DNA from: Streptomyces sp. XD-27
GTDB taxonomy: Bacteria; Actinomycetota; Actinomycetes; Streptomycetales; Streptomycetaceae
DNA: 64,000 nucleotides
Reading direction: 5' to 3'
Assembly: GCF_030553055.1 (NCBI RefSeq)
Contig: NZ_CP130713.1
Coordinates: 1,798,001-1,862,000, forward strand
Shown piece after piece: positions 1 to 9,044 of the stretch; positions within the stretch are counted from its first letter, which is position 1, and each line of letters begins with the position of its first letter. Below the pieces are notes generated by a model. It was not told where the DNA came from. It saw nothing but the letters and a program-made list of their open reading frames with translations, and searched no databases. The translations under genes and the position numbers were made by a program.

Positions 1-1
1 G

Positions 2-1165
2 CTGGTCGAGGAGCTGCCCGTTTACGGCACCCTGCCCACGGAGCAGTTACGCGGCGAGATCGCCCGGGTCGTCGAGCAGAGCATCCGCACCTTCGTCGGG
101 GTCCTGAGCACCGGGGAGCTGCCGGGCCCCGAGCATCTGGCGGCCTTGCGCGAGTCGGCGGCCCGGCGCGCCGAGGACGGCGTACCGCTGGCGGCGGTCA
201 TCAGCGCCTACCACCTGGGGGCGCGGGTCTGCTGGGACGCGGTGGCGCCCGAGGCGGGGCCGGGCGACCTGCCGGCGGTGCTGGCGGCCCACCGGCTGCT
301 GCTCCAGTACCTGCAGCGGATGACGGCGACGGCCTCCACGGGCTACGCGCAGGAGCGCCAGGCCGCGTTCGGCGAGGAGTACGCGGCGCGCCAGGGGCTG
401 CTGTCGGCGCTGCTGGAGGGGGCGCCCGCGCTTCAGGCGGCGGGCCGGGCGGGGGTCCGGCTCCCGGCCTGCTATCTCGTGCTGTCCCTGGCGGTCGGCG
501 CGCACCCGGACGAACTGGCGCCCGGCGTCGACACGATGGTCGCGGCCCGGCGGAAGGCGCGGCGGCTGCGGGTGGAGCTGGAGCGGCATGTGGATCCGGC
601 GCTCGGCGCGGTGCTGTCCATGCTCTCCGTCGACGGCGGCGTGGCGCTGGTGCCGCGTGACACGCCCGCGGACGCGCTGGACGCGGCGGACTGGAAGTGG
701 CTGGACGCGGTGGTGGGCTACATGAGCCGGATGTGCGGCGCCGACATCACGGCGGGGGTGGTCGCGGCACGGCCCGAGGACGTCGCGGACGCCGCCGCCC
801 TGTCCGCCGAGGTGCGCGAGGTGGCCATGACGTTCGGCCGCCCGCCCGGGGTGTACCGGCTCGGCGACGTGGCGCTGGAGTACCAGCTCACCCGCCCCGG
901 CCCGGCGAGGGACCAACTGGCCGCGCTGCTGGAGCCGTTGTCGGGGAAGCCGGAACTGCTGGACACCCTGGGGGCGTTCATGGCGGGCCCCATCGACCGG
1001 CGGCAGACCGCCGCCCAGCTCCAGGTGCATCCGAACACCGTGGACTACCGGCTGCGCAAGGTGGCGGCGCTGACGGGTCTGGACACCAGCCGTCCCGCCG
1101 ACCTGCCGACGATCCGGGCCGCGCTCGTCGCCCACCGGGCGGTCATGGGCGGTCGCGCCGGATGA
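2..1165 (+). CDS. PucR/CdaR-type helix-turn-helix transcriptional regulator, 5' end outside window
   Basis: The frame is open from base 2, so the gene starts upstream of the window; 387 codons are visible. The C-terminus carries the PucR-type DNA-binding region, with the segment QLQVHPNTVDYRLRKV close to the end, which is the typical HTH_30 recognition pattern. The visible N-terminal part is helical and resembles the RsbRD-like sensor region common in streptomycete members of this family. The likely role is a ligand- or stress-responsive transcriptional regulator; the target is unknown. It could be linked to the lipase gene that follows on the same strand, but 181 bases separate them, so this is only proximity. 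Confidence 0.8.
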   Translation: MVEELPVYGTLPTEQLRGEIARVVEQSIRTFVGVLSTGELPGPEHLAALRESAARRAEDGVPLAAVISAYHLGARVCWDAVAPEAGPGDLPAVLAAHRLLLQYLQRMTATASTGYAQERQAAFGEEYAARQGLLSALLEGAPALQAAGRAGVRLPACYLVLSLAVGAHPDELAPGVDTMVAARRKARRLRVELERHVDPALGAVLSMLSVDGGVALVPRDTPADALDAADWKWLDAVVGYMSRMCGADITAGVVAARPEDVADAAALSAEVREVAMTFGRPPGVYRLGDVALEYQLTRPGPARDQLAALLEPLSGKPELLDTLGAFMAGPIDRRQTAAQLQVHPNTVDYRLRKVAALTGLDTSRPADLPTIRAALVAHRAVMGGRAG

Positions 1166-1346
1166 CGCCCGGCGGTTGTGCCGGATAACAACGGACCGGC
1201 CGGAAGTTTTGACGCGGCCTCCTTCCGGCCCGGTCCACGTCTTTTTACATTCAGTTAACAGCCCGTCAACGGCGCCGCGCGATCCACGACCGGCGCCGGG
1301 CGGGCGACTCCCCCCATCTTTTTGCTCCTGGAAGCCGGAGTGTTCC

Positions 1347-2270
1347 ATGAGACTCGCCTCCATCGGCATCGCCCTGTCCCTCGCCGCCGCCGCGATCATC
1401 GGCGCCGCCCCCGCCCAGGCCGACGACGAGCGGCATCCGGTCGGTGGCCTCGGCACCGCCGTCCACAACTACCTCTTCAGCCCGGACTCCGTGGCCGGGG
1501 CCAACGACTGGGACTGCAAGCCCAGTGCGGAGCACCCGGAGCCGGTGGTGCTGGCCCACGGCACCTTCGCGAACGCCGGCGCCAACTGGGTCAAGCTCGC
1601 CCCCATGCTGGCCAACGAGGGCTACTGCGTCTTCGCCTTCAACTACGGAATGAACCATCTCTCGCTCGGCCGTGTCGGCGGCCTGGACGACATAGCCGGC
1701 TCGGCCCGCACCATGAGCGCGTTCGTCGACCGGGTGCTGGCCGCCACCGGCGCGAAGAAGGTCGACATCGTGGGCCATTCCCAGGGCGGCATGATGCCGC
1801 ACTACTACCTCAAGCGGCTGGGCGGCGCGGCGAAGGTGGACACCCTCGTCGGAGTGGCGCCCATCAACCACGGCACCACGCTGGACGGCCTGGTCAACCT
1901 CGGCGAGGCGATGGGCATCCTCGGCTTCGTCAACAACCTCTTCGACTGGAGCGGCCTGCCCGGGCTGCACCAGATGGAGGTGAACTCCACGTTCCAGAAG
2001 GAGCTGTGGGCCGACGGCGACACCGTGCCCGGCGTCCGCTACCGGGTGATCGCGACCAACCGCGACCTGGTGGTCACGCCGTATACGAACGGGTTCCTGC
2101 GCGGTGGCGACGTCCGCAACATCACGATCCAGGACCAGTGCCCCGGCGACCCGGCCGGCCACGTCGGAGTCTTCCTCGACAGCCCCGTGATGCAGAACGT
2201 CCTCAACGCCCTGGGTCCGGACGACCCGGCCTTCAAGCCCACCTGCACCGACTACGGACCAGCCGTCTGA
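1347..2270 (+). CDS. Secreted triacylglycerol lipase/esterase, alpha/beta hydrolase
   Basis: The 307-residue protein begins with a signal peptide: basic start, hydrophobic run, and an AQA cleavage site near residue 25. The oxyanion-loop segment AHGTFANAGANW is followed by the nucleophile elbow GHSQGG, with Ser at residue 145. Asp in NRDLVVTP and His in PGDPAGHVG are the likely remaining triad members. This is the pattern of extracellular class-2-type lipases of Streptomyces. I chose ATG 1347 because GGAAG/GGAG lies just upstream and it places the signal peptide at the N-terminus; the frame stays open further upstream but without a good site. Several cysteines in the mature part suggest disulfides. 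The substrate chain length cannot be read from the sequence. Confidence 0.85.
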   Translation: MRLASIGIALSLAAAAIIGAAPAQADDERHPVGGLGTAVHNYLFSPDSVAGANDWDCKPSAEHPEPVVLAHGTFANAGANWVKLAPMLANEGYCVFAFNYGMNHLSLGRVGGLDDIAGSARTMSAFVDRVLAATGAKKVDIVGHSQGGMMPHYYLKRLGGAAKVDTLVGVAPINHGTTLDGLVNLGEAMGILGFVNNLFDWSGLPGLHQMEVNSTFQKELWADGDTVPGVRYRVIATNRDLVVTPYTNGFLRGGDVRNITIQDQCPGDPAGHVGVFLDSPVMQNVLNALGPDDPAFKPTCTDYGPAV

Positions 2271-2367
2271 CCCGCACCACCGCGACCGGCACCGGGCCCG
2301 CTCCGCCATGGGAGGGGGCCCGTCCGCCGTCCGCGCGGCGCCGTGGCAGGGCGGCTCCGTACGGTCG

Positions 2368-2373
2368 TACGCT
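2368..2373 (+). promoter_or_regulatory. Leaderless-type -10 box TACGCT
   Basis: TACGCT matches the TANNNT pattern and ends six bases before ATG 2380, which has no Shine-Dalgarno sequence. This suggests that transcription starts at or next to the start codon. No clear -35 is visible. Confidence 0.5.
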
Positions 2374-2379
2374 GACGTC

Positions 2380-3012
2380 ATGTCGACTCACGCCAAGCGC
2401 GAACGTCTCCTCCTGGCCGACCTCTTGGAGAGCTCGGGTCCCCAGGCCCCGACCCTGTGCGACGGCTGGACCACCCGCGACCTGGCCGCCCACCTCGTGG
2501 TCCGCGACCGCCGACCCGACGCGGCCGCGGGCCTGGTGATCAAGCAGTTGGAGGCGCGCCTGGAGCGGGTGCAGGCCGAGTTCGCCGCGAAGCCGTACGA
2601 GGAGCTGATCCAGCTCATCCGCACCGGCCCGCCGCGGATGTCGCCGTTCGCCCTCAAGCCGGTCGACGAGGCGGCGAACACGCTGGAGTTCTACGTCCAC
2701 GGCGAGGACGTCCGCCGCGCCCAGCCCGACTGGACGCCCCGCCCCGTCGACCCCGTCCTGGCCGACGCCCTGTGGACCCGCGTCGAACGCCTGGCCCGCG
2801 TCTTCGGCCGCAGGTCCCCGGTCGGCCTGGTCCTGCGCCGCCCGGACGGCCGGACCGCCGTCGCCCACCGGGGCACCCCGGTCGTCACCGTCACCGGCGA
2901 GCCCGGCGAGCTGGTGGTCTTCCTGTACGGCCGCCAGGACGCGGCGAGGGTCGAGCTGGACGGGGACAAGGAGGCCGTGGCCCGGCTGCACGGGGCGAAG
3001 CTGGGGATCTAG
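2380..3012 (+). CDS. TIGR03085-like protein of the mycothiol-dependent maleylpyruvate isomerase/DinB fold
   Basis: A 210-residue protein. The N-terminal segment ERLLLADLLESSGPQAPTLC followed by DGWTTRDLAAHLVVRD is the conserved start of the actinobacterial TIGR03085 group, related to maleylpyruvate isomerase N-terminal and DinB-like metal-binding proteins. His in AAHLVVRD and His in EFYVHGEDVRRA are likely metal ligands. The activity is not established; members are thought to act with mycothiol, but that is family inference. It stands alone and runs convergently to hisF. The start follows from the -10 box six bases upstream and the lack of a ribosome binding site. Confidence 0.7.
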   Translation: MSTHAKRERLLLADLLESSGPQAPTLCDGWTTRDLAAHLVVRDRRPDAAAGLVIKQLEARLERVQAEFAAKPYEELIQLIRTGPPRMSPFALKPVDEAANTLEFYVHGEDVRRAQPDWTPRPVDPVLADALWTRVERLARVFGRRSPVGLVLRRPDGRTAVAHRGTPVVTVTGEPGELVVFLYGRQDAARVELDGDKEAVARLHGAKLGI

Positions 3013-3023
3013 GGCCCTCCCCC

Positions 3024-3034
3024 GGGCTTCGCCC
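3024..3034. terminator. Short GC hairpin between convergent genes
   Basis: GGGC-ttc-GCCC lies in a C/G-rich run between the ends of the gene ending at 3012 and hisF (ending at 3065). It is a weak candidate for a shared terminator or a short repeat. Confidence 0.3.
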
Positions 3035-3064
3035 CGACTGCCCGCCGTCAAAGGCCCCGACCCG

Positions 3065-3823
3065 TCAGAGCCGCACCGGGTGGCCCGCCTGGCGCAGGGT
3101 CTCCTTCACCTCGCCGATCCGCAGGTCGCCGAAGTGGAAGACCGACGCGGCCAGGACCGCGTCCGCGCCCGCCGCGATGGCCGGCGGGAAGTGGTCCAGC
3201 CGGCCCGCCCCGCCGCTGGCGATCACGGGCACCGTGACGTGCTTCCGTACAGCCGCGATCATCTCGGTGTCGTAGCCGTCCTTGGTGCCGTCGGCGTCCA
3301 TCGAGTTCAGCAGGATCTCGCCGGCGCCCAGCTCGGCCGCGCGATGGGCCCACTCGACCGCGTCCATCCCGGTGCCCCGGCGGCCGCCGTGCGTGGTGAC
3401 CTCGAACCAACCGTCCGCCGTGCGCCGGGCGTCCACCGACAGGACCAGGACCTGGCGGCCGAAGCGCTCGGCGATCTCCCGGATCAGGTCCGGGCGGGCG
3501 ATGGCGGCGGTGTTGACGCCGACCTTGTCGGCACCGGCGCGCAGCAGCTTGTCGACGTCCTCGGCGGTGCGCACGCCGCCGCCGACGGTGAGCGGGATGA
3601 AGACCTGCTCGGCGGTGCGCCGCACCACGTCGTAGGTGGTCTCGCGGTTGCCGGAGGAGGCGGTGATGTCGAGGAAGGTCAGTTCGTCGGCGCCCTCCGC
3701 GCCGTAGATCCTGGCCATCTCGACGGGGTCGCCGGCGTCCCGCAGGTTCTGGAAGTTGACGCCCTTGACGACCCGGCCGTTGTCCACGTCCAGGCAGGGG
3801 ATGACTCGGACCGCCAGGGTCAT
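3065..3823 (-). CDS. hisF: Imidazole glycerol phosphate synthase cyclase subunit HisF
   Basis: A 252-residue TIM barrel starting [21 protein letters not shown], the HisF signature with the catalytic Asp of CLDVD. The second catalytic Asp is in the [15 protein letters not shown] region, and phosphate-binding loops are IPLTVGGGV and VIASGGAG. It joins with HisH to turn PRFAR plus ammonia into IGP and AICAR. Its ATG overlaps the TGA of the RidA-like gene by four bases (ATGA), and GAGGAG lies about nine bases upstream, so the two should be translationally coupled. It is the last gene of the his operon. Confidence 0.95.
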   Translation of the reverse strand: MTLAVRVIPCLDVDNGRVVKGVNFQNLRDAGDPVEMARIYGAEGADELTFLDITASSGNRETTYDVVRRTAEQVFIPLTVGGGVRTAEDVDKLLRAGADKVGVNTAAIARPDLIREIAERFGRQVLVLSVDARRTADGWFEVTTHGGRRGTGMDAVEWAHRAAELGAGEILLNSMDADGTKDGYDTEMIAAVRKHVTVPVIASGGAGRLDHFPPAIAAGADAVLAASVFHFGDLRIGEVKETLRQAGHPVRL

Positions 3824-4221
3824 GAGGTGTCTGCTCCTCTGAATGCTTCTACTTCGACTTCCACCAGCACGCGGGAGTCGACGAACCGGGAGACCACGAC
3901 CATGGTCGCGGCCGGACGCACGGCGCCGAACAGCTCCTTGTGGGCGCGGCCCACCGCGTCGACATCGCGCAGATGGGTGAGGTACATACGGGTACGGATG
4001 ACGGCCTCGGCGCCGAGGCCGAACTCCTTGAGCGCCTCCAGCGCGCTCCCGAAGGCCGCCAGCGCCTGCTCGTACGGGTCCCCCTCGCCCTGGAGCACCG
4101 TGCCGACGAACGGCATGGTGCCCGCGACCAGGACCCGGTCGCCCGCCGCGACGGCGCGCGCGGAGCCGATCGTCTCGTCCCAGGGGCTGTCGGTCTGCAC
4201 ACGCCGCACGGCTTCGGTCAT
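3820..4221 (-). CDS. RidA/YjgF-family protein inside the his operon
   Basis: A 133-residue protein with the RidA fold: the N-terminal strand region ([19 protein letters not shown]), the [29 protein letters not shown] helix and strand, and a C-terminal part containing [26 protein letters not shown]. The Arg of the RPAAT motif is the conserved substrate-binding Arg of the family. RidA proteins hydrolyse reactive enamine/imine intermediates made by PLP enzymes. It overlaps both priA and hisF by ATGA junctions, so it is co-translated with histidine enzymes. A housekeeping role next to HisC (PLP-dependent) is plausible but inferred. Confidence 0.85.
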   Translation of the reverse strand: MTEAVRRVQTDSPWDETIGSARAVAAGDRVLVAGTMPFVGTVLQGEGDPYEQALAAFGSALEALKEFGLGAEAVIRTRMYLTHLRDVDAVGRAHKELFGAVRPAATMVVVSRFVDSRVLVEVEVEAFRGADTS

Positions 4222-4943
4222 CGGGACACAGCCTCCAAGGCCTCTTCGAGGGTGAACGCCTTCGCGTAGAGGGCCTTGCCCACGATGGCACCTTCGACAC
4301 CCTCCGGCACCAGAGTCGCAAGCGCCCGCAGGTCCTCAAGCGACGAAACGCCGCCGGAGGCGACCACCGGCTTGTCGGTCACCGCGCAGACGTCCCGCAG
4401 CAGCTGGAGGTTGGGGCCCTGGAGGGTGCCGTCCTTGGCGATGTCGGTGACGACGTAGCGGGCGCAGCCCTCGGAGTCGAGCCGGGCCAGGGTCTCGTAC
4501 AGGTCGCCGCCGTCGCGGGTCCAGCCGCGGCCGCGCAGCGTGGTGCCGCGGACGTCGAGGCCCACCGCGATCTTGTCGCCGTGGCTCGCGATGACCTTGG
4601 CCACCCACTCGGGGGTCTCCAGGGCGGCGGTACCCAGGTTCACGCGGGTGCAGCCGGTGGCGAGCGCGGCGGCGAGGGAGTCGTCGTCGCGGATGCCGCC
4701 GGAGAGTTCGACCTTGATGTCCATGGCCCGGGCGACCTCGGCGATCAGGTCGCGGTTGTCGCCGGTGCCGAACGCCGCGTCGAGGTCGACCAGATGCAGC
4801 CACTCGGCGCCCGCGCGCTGCCAGGCCAGGGCGGCCTCCAGCGGCGAACCGTAGGAGGTCTCGGTGCCGGACTCGCCGTGCACCAGGCGGACGGCCTGGC
4901 CGTCGCGGACGTCGACGGCGGGGAGGAGTTCGAGCTTGCTCAT
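4218..4943 (-). CDS. priA: Bifunctional phosphoribosyl isomerase PriA (HisA/TrpF)
   Basis: A 241-residue HisA-like barrel starting [20 protein letters not shown]; Asp of AVDVRDG and Asp of [11 protein letters not shown] are the two catalytic acids. In Streptomyces and most actinobacteria this enzyme serves both histidine (ProFAR isomerase) and tryptophan (PRA isomerase) biosynthesis because no separate trpF is present; that dual role is established for the group and not proven by this sequence alone. The TGA overlaps the ATG of the RidA-like gene. An 82-base gap separates it from hisH. Confidence 0.93.
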   Translation of the reverse strand: MSKLELLPAVDVRDGQAVRLVHGESGTETSYGSPLEAALAWQRAGAEWLHLVDLDAAFGTGDNRDLIAEVARAMDIKVELSGGIRDDDSLAAALATGCTRVNLGTAALETPEWVAKVIASHGDKIAVGLDVRGTTLRGRGWTRDGGDLYETLARLDSEGCARYVVTDIAKDGTLQGPNLQLLRDVCAVTDKPVVASGGVSSLEDLRALATLVPEGVEGAIVGKALYAKAFTLEEALEAVSR

Positions 4944-5025
4944 CTCGGGCGGTCCTAGTGGAGGTCTGGGGCGGAAGAGGGAGGAGCACCTGCCGTACGG
5001 GGCCGCCGGGCGCGGCCCCGCGCGG

Positions 5026-5667
5026 CTACAGGGTGCCGAGCCAGTTGCTCAGCAGCCGGGCGCCGGCGTCGCCGGACTTCTCGGGGTGGAACTGGGTGGC
5101 CCACAGCGGGCCGTTCTCGACGGCCGCCACGAACGGCTCGCCGTGCGTGGCCCAGGTGACCTTCGGAGGCCGGAGGGCCGGGTTGGCGGTCTCCAGCTCC
5201 CATGCACGTACCGCGTAGGAGTGCACGAAGTAGTAGCGGTCCTCGGCATCCGCGCCCGCGAAGAGCTGCGAGTCCTCGGGCGCCGTGACGGTGTTCCAGC
5301 CCATGTGCGGGACGACGGGCGCACGCAGCGGCTCGACGGTGCCCGGCCACTCGTCCAGGCCCTCGGCCTCCTCGCCGTGCTCGATGCCGCGGGCGAAGAG
5401 GATCTGCATGCCGACGCAGATGCCCATCACAGGTCGGCCGCCGGCCAGCCGGCGGCCGACCAGCCAGTCGCCGCGGGCCTCGCGCAGGCCGCGCATGCAG
5501 GCAGCGAAGGCCCCGACGCCGGGCACCAGCAGCCCGTCGGCGGTCATGGCCGTGTCGTAGTCGCGGGTGATCTCCACGTCCGCGCCGACGTGGGCCAGGG
5601 CCCGCTCGGCGGAGCGGACGTTGCCGAAGCCGTAGTCGAAGACCACGACCTTCTTGCGCGCGCTCAA
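5026..5667 (-). CDS. hisH: Imidazole glycerol phosphate synthase glutaminase subunit HisH
   Basis: A class-I glutamine amidotransferase of about 213 residues. The nucleophile Cys is in [13 protein letters not shown], and the partner His and Glu are in [11 protein letters not shown] near the C-terminus. It supplies ammonia to HisF. Start choice: TTG 5667 overlaps the TGA of the 54-aa gene (TTGA), and GGAGG lies seven bases before it. The nearby GTG 5673 has the same GGAGG only one base away, which is too close. If GTG is used, the protein gains two residues. Confidence 0.93.
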   Translation of the reverse strand: MSARKKVVVFDYGFGNVRSAERALAHVGADVEITRDYDTAMTADGLLVPGVGAFAACMRGLREARGDWLVGRRLAGGRPVMGICVGMQILFARGIEHGEEAEGLDEWPGTVEPLRAPVVPHMGWNTVTAPEDSQLFAGADAEDRYYFVHSYAVRAWELETANPALRPPKVTWATHGEPFVAAVENGPLWATQFHPEKSGDAGARLLSNWLGTL

Positions 5668-5828
5668 CTCCACACCTCCAGCCGCATGATCCCGGCGATC
5701 AGGGACATGCCGGCGCCGATGCTCAGGAGCGTGATGAGGCTCTTGGACATGCCCTGCTTGGCGAAGGAGATCACGCCGCCGAGCAGGAACAGGCCGAGGA
5801 CGATGAAGGCGGTCGCCATGCCGCTCAT
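5664..5828 (-). CDS. Small two-helix membrane protein encoded between hisB and hisH
   Basis: A 54-residue protein starting [20 protein letters not shown]. It has two hydrophobic segments, about residues 5-20 and 32-48, joined by a short loop with Lys residues (SFAKQGMSK). The start ATG overlaps the hisB TGA by four bases and its own TGA overlaps the hisH start, so it sits inside the coupled operon and is very likely translated. I do not recognise a function. A membrane anchor or a modulator of the HisH/HisF complex is possible, but nothing in the sequence shows it. A second in-frame ATG at 5819 is an alternative start. Confidence 0.75.
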   Translation of the reverse strand: MSGMATAFIVLGLFLLGGVISFAKQGMSKSLITLLSIGAGMSLIAGIMRLEVWS

Positions 5829-6418
5829 AGGGCACCCTTCGTGGACGGGATGATGCCGGCCGCACGCGGGTCGCGTTCGCTGGCGTAGCGCAGTGCGCGG
5901 GCGAGGGCCTTGAACTGGCACTCGACGATGTGGTGGGCGTTGCGCCCGTACGGAACGTGCACGTGCAGCGCGATCTGCGCCTGGGCGACGAACGACTCCA
6001 GTATGTGCCGGGTCATGGTGGTGTCGTAGGTGCCGATCATCGGCGCCATGTTCTCGGGCTCGGTGTGCACCAGGTACGGGCGGCCCGAGAGGTCGACCGT
6101 CACCTGGGCGAGGGACTCGTCCAGCGGCACGGTGCAGTTGCCGAAACGATAAATCCCGACCTTGTCTCCGAGGGCCTGCTTGAAGGCGGCGCCGAGCGCG
6201 AGGGCGGTGTCCTCGATGGTGTGGTGGGTGTCGATGTGCAGGTCGCCGTCGGTCTTGACGGTGAGGTCGAACAGACCGTGGCGGCCGAGCTGGTCGAGCA
6301 TGTGGTCGTAGAAGCCGACCCCGGTCGACACGTCGACCTGGCCGGAGCCGTCGAGGTCGATCTCGACCAGGACGGACGTCTCCTTGGTGGTGCGCTCCAC
6401 GCGGCCCACGCGGGTCAT
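5825..6418 (-). CDS. hisB: Imidazoleglycerol-phosphate dehydratase HisB
   Basis: A 197-residue monofunctional IGP dehydratase. The two manganese-binding repeats are visible: [18 protein letters not shown] with [18 protein letters not shown], and later [18 protein letters not shown] with [19 protein letters not shown]. It converts IGP to imidazole acetol phosphate. The start ATG overlaps the hisC stop (ATGA). Length and motifs are normal for the actinobacterial enzyme, which lacks the phosphatase domain found in enterobacterial HisB. Confidence 0.95.
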   Translation of the reverse strand: MTRVGRVERTTKETSVLVEIDLDGSGQVDVSTGVGFYDHMLDQLGRHGLFDLTVKTDGDLHIDTHHTIEDTALALGAAFKQALGDKVGIYRFGNCTVPLDESLAQVTVDLSGRPYLVHTEPENMAPMIGTYDTTMTRHILESFVAQAQIALHVHVPYGRNAHHIVECQFKALARALRYASERDPRAAGIIPSTKGAL

Positions 6419-7521
6419 ACGCTCATCTCCTTCACAACCGCGCGTACCGCATGGAGGAACGCGTCGTTCTCGGCGGGGGTCCCGGCGGTCACCCGCAGCC
6501 GGCCCGGTACGCCGTTGTCACGGACCAGGACGCCGTGGTCGAGGATCCGCCGCCAGGCGGCGTGGGCGTCGGGGAAGCGCCCGAACTGCACGAAGTTGGC
6601 GTCGGAGTCGGTGACCTCGCAGCCGATCGCGCGCAGCTCGGTGACCAGCCGGTCGCGCTCGGCCTTGAGCTGTTCGACGTAGCCGAGCAGCGTGTCGGTG
6701 TGCTCCAGCGCGGCGAGCGCGGTGGCCTGGGTGACGGCGGACAGGTGGTACGGCAGCCGCACCAGCTGGACGGCGTCGACGACCGCGGGGTCGGCGGCCA
6801 GGTAGCCCAGCCGCAGCCCGGCCGCGCCGAACGCCTTGGACATGGTGCGCGAGACGACCAGGTGCGGCCGGCCCGCGAGCAGCGGCAGCAGCGACGGCCG
6901 GTGGCTGAACTCGCCGTACGCCTCGTCCACCACCACCATCGACGGCTTGGCCGCCTGCGCCGCCTCGTACAGCGCCAGCACGGTGTCCGCCTCGACGGCG
7001 GTGCCGGTGGGGTTGTTCGGCGAGGTGATGAAGACGACGTCGGGGCGGTGTTCGGTGATGGCCGCGCACGCCGCGTCCACGTCGATCCGGAAGTCCTCGG
7101 TGCGCGGCCCGGAGATCCAGCCGGTTCCGGTGCCGCGCGAGATCAGCGCGTGCATCGAGTACGAGGGCTCGAAGCCGATCGCGGTGCGGCCGGGCCCGGC
7201 GAAGGTCTGCAGCAGTTGCTGGATGACTTCGTTGGAGCCGTTGGCCGCCCACACGTTGGCCATGCCGACCTGGTGCCCGGCGGTGCGGCTGAGGTACTTC
7301 GCCAGCTCGGTGCGGAGCTCGACCGCGTCCCGGTCCGGGTAGCGGTTGAGGTGCCGGGCCGCCTCGGCGACCCGCTCCGCGATCCGGGCGACCAGCGGCT
7401 CGGGCAGCGGGTAGGGGTTCTCGTTGGTGTTCAGGCGTACGGGCACGTCGAGCTGGGGGGCGCCGTACGGGGACTTGCCGCGCAGCTCGTCCCTGATGGG
7501 GAGATCGTCGATACGGGTCAC
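6415..7521 (-). CDS. hisC: Histidinol-phosphate aminotransferase HisC
   Basis: A 368-residue fold-type-I PLP enzyme. [10 protein letters not shown] near the N-terminus, [16 protein letters not shown] and the Schiff-base Lys in SRTMSKAFG followed by GLRLGYL are all in place, as is the C-terminal Arg of PGRLRVTAG. It transaminates imidazole acetol phosphate. GTG 7521 overlaps the TGA of hisD as GTGA, matching the coupling seen through the operon. Because hisD upstream is frameshifted, hisC translation by coupling may be affected, although most of the downstream hisD frame is still open. Confidence 0.95.
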   Translation of the reverse strand: MTRIDDLPIRDELRGKSPYGAPQLDVPVRLNTNENPYPLPEPLVARIAERVAEAARHLNRYPDRDAVELRTELAKYLSRTAGHQVGMANVWAANGSNEVIQQLLQTFAGPGRTAIGFEPSYSMHALISRGTGTGWISGPRTEDFRIDVDAACAAITEHRPDVVFITSPNNPTGTAVEADTVLALYEAAQAAKPSMVVVDEAYGEFSHRPSLLPLLAGRPHLVVSRTMSKAFGAAGLRLGYLAADPAVVDAVQLVRLPYHLSAVTQATALAALEHTDTLLGYVEQLKAERDRLVTELRAIGCEVTDSDANFVQFGRFPDAHAAWRRILDHGVLVRDNGVPGRLRVTAGTPAENDAFLHAVRAVVKEMSV

Positions 7522-8887
7522 TGGCTGTGCGGAACCTTCCCGTCGAACCTCGCGGTGAGGGCCGCCCCGTGGGCGGGCAGGTCCTCGGCCTCGGCCAGCG
7601 TCACCACGTGGTGGGTGACCTCGGCCAGGGCGTCGCGGCTGTAGTCCACGACGTGGATGCCGCGCAGGAAGGACTGGACCGACAGGCCGGAGGAGTGGCA
7701 GGCGCAGCCGCCGGTCGGCAGGACGTGGTTGGAGCCGGCGCAGTAGTCGCCGAGCGACACCGGGGCGTACGGGCCGACGAAGACCGCGCCCGCGTTGCGT
7801 ACCCGGGCGGCGACCTGGGCGGCGTTCTCGGTCTGGATCTCCAGGTGCTCGGCGGCGTAGGCGTCGACGACGGCCAGGCCCTGGTCGAGGTCGTCGACCA
7901 GGACGATGCCGGACTGCCGCCCGGCCAGCGCCTCGGTGATCCGCTCGCGGTGCCTGGTGACCGCGACCTGGGTCTTGAGCTCGGCTTCGACGGCCTCGGC
8001 GAGCGCCACGGAGGGCGTGACGAGGACGGCGGCGGCGAGGGTGTCGTGCTCGGCCTGGCTGATCAGGTCGGCGGCGACATGGGCCGCGTCGGCGGTGTCG
8101 TCCGCGAGGATCGCGATCTCGGTCGGGCCGGCCTCGGCGTCGATGCCGATCCGGCCCTTGAGCAGCCGCTTGGCGGCGGCGACCCAGATGTTGCCCGGCC
8201 CGGTGACCAGTTGGACGGGGCGGCACTCGTCGGTGCCGTACGCGAACATGGCGATGGCCTGGGCGCCGCCGGCCGCGTACACCTCGTCCACGCCCAGCAG
8301 GGCGCAGGCGGCGAGGATGGTGGGGTGCGGCAGTCCGGCGGCCCATTCGGGGTCCGGGGGTCGCCCCCCGAAGACACAGTCTTCTGCGGCGGCGAGGAGA
8401 CCGCCAGCGAGTCGACGCCCGCCTCCTGGGCGGGCACCACGTTCATCACGACGGAGGACGGGTAGACGGCGTTGCCGCCCGGCACGTACAGACCGACGCG
8501 CTCCACCGGGACCCAGCGCTCGGTGACCGTGCCGCCGGGCACGACGGTGACCGTGGTGTCGGTGCGGCGCTGCTCGCGGTGGACGGTGCGGGCCCGGCGG
8601 ATGGACTCCTCCAGGGCGGCGCGGACGGCCGGGTCCAGCTCCTCCAGGGCGCGCTGGAGCGCCTCGGCGGGCACCCGTACCCGGTCGATCTTCACGCCGT
8701 CGAAGCGCTCCGCGTAGTCGATCAGTGCCGCGGTGCCGCGATGATGCACGTCGTCGCAGATCGGCCGCACCTTCTCCAGGGCGGCCTCGACGTCGAGCTC
8801 GGCACGGGGCAGCAGGTCGCGATCGATGCCGCCGTCGGGAGAACCCTCGGGACGGGCAGCGCCGCGCAGATCGATTCGGGAGATCAC
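7518..8887 (-). pseudogene. hisD: Histidinol dehydrogenase gene interrupted by a ~35-bp hairpin element (frameshift)
   Basis: The first part, from GTG 8887 ([12 protein letters not shown]) to the segment [19 protein letters not shown], is normal HisD. The reading then moves into an unrelated frame. The rest of HisD, from [16 protein letters not shown] through [17 protein letters not shown] and SNHVLPTGG to the stop at 7518, is intact in another frame. Between the two halves lies extra sequence, about 8347-8381, with a C/G hairpin. Removing 35 bases restores one frame of 444 residues, the normal size. As written, no single frame encodes the enzyme that oxidises histidinol to histidine, so the strain should be a histidine auxotroph unless expression is rescued or the sequence differs. 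Leader between 8888 and 9044 holds a palindrome. Confidence 0.85.
8347..8381. repeat. Short GC-hairpin element inserted in hisD
   Basis: The core TCCGGGGG-TCGC-CCCCCGAA folds with one mismatch. It is flanked on one side by AAGACACAGTC. From memory this resembles a short repeat scattered through Streptomyces intergenic regions, but I could not search. Its removal (35 bases, 2 modulo 3) joins the two halves of hisD in frame as [14 protein letters not shown]. Exact ends are uncertain by a few bases. Confidence 0.6.
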
Positions 8888-8927
8888 GCGGTCAATTGTC
8901 TCAGACCGGTTCCGGAGCCCGGTCCCC

Positions 8928-8946
8928 CGTATCACTCAGTGATACG
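8928..8946. promoter_or_regulatory. Perfect 19-bp palindrome upstream of hisD, candidate operator
   Basis: CGTATCACTCAGTGATACG is a perfect inverted repeat (nine-base arms, one central base). It lies 41 bases before the hisD start and about 100 bases before the divergent gene at 9045. Size and symmetry fit a dimeric repressor site of TetR or GntR type. It could control the his operon, the divergent gene, or both. Confidence 0.55.
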
Positions 8947-9044
8947 CACCCCTTAAGTTGATCCTGACCGCTGGCGTTCAACCGGTTACTCAGCGGGAAT
9001 GGGGATCCGTGCGGGGCGTACGGAGGACGGGAGGGGACACGGCT

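Noticed and set aside
1209..1251. TTGACG and TACATT before the lipase gene as a promoter
   Set aside because: The two boxes are 31 bases apart, too far for one promoter.
6415..8346. A continuous frame that would fuse hisC to sequence inside hisD
   Set aside because: The upstream part is a shifted reading of hisD with Arg/Gly-rich nonsense; hisC has its own GTG overlapping the hisD stop.
7518..8935. hisD as two separate functional genes
   Set aside because: Neither half holds a complete dehydrogenase fold, the halves match consecutive parts of one enzyme, and the second half has no proper start signal.
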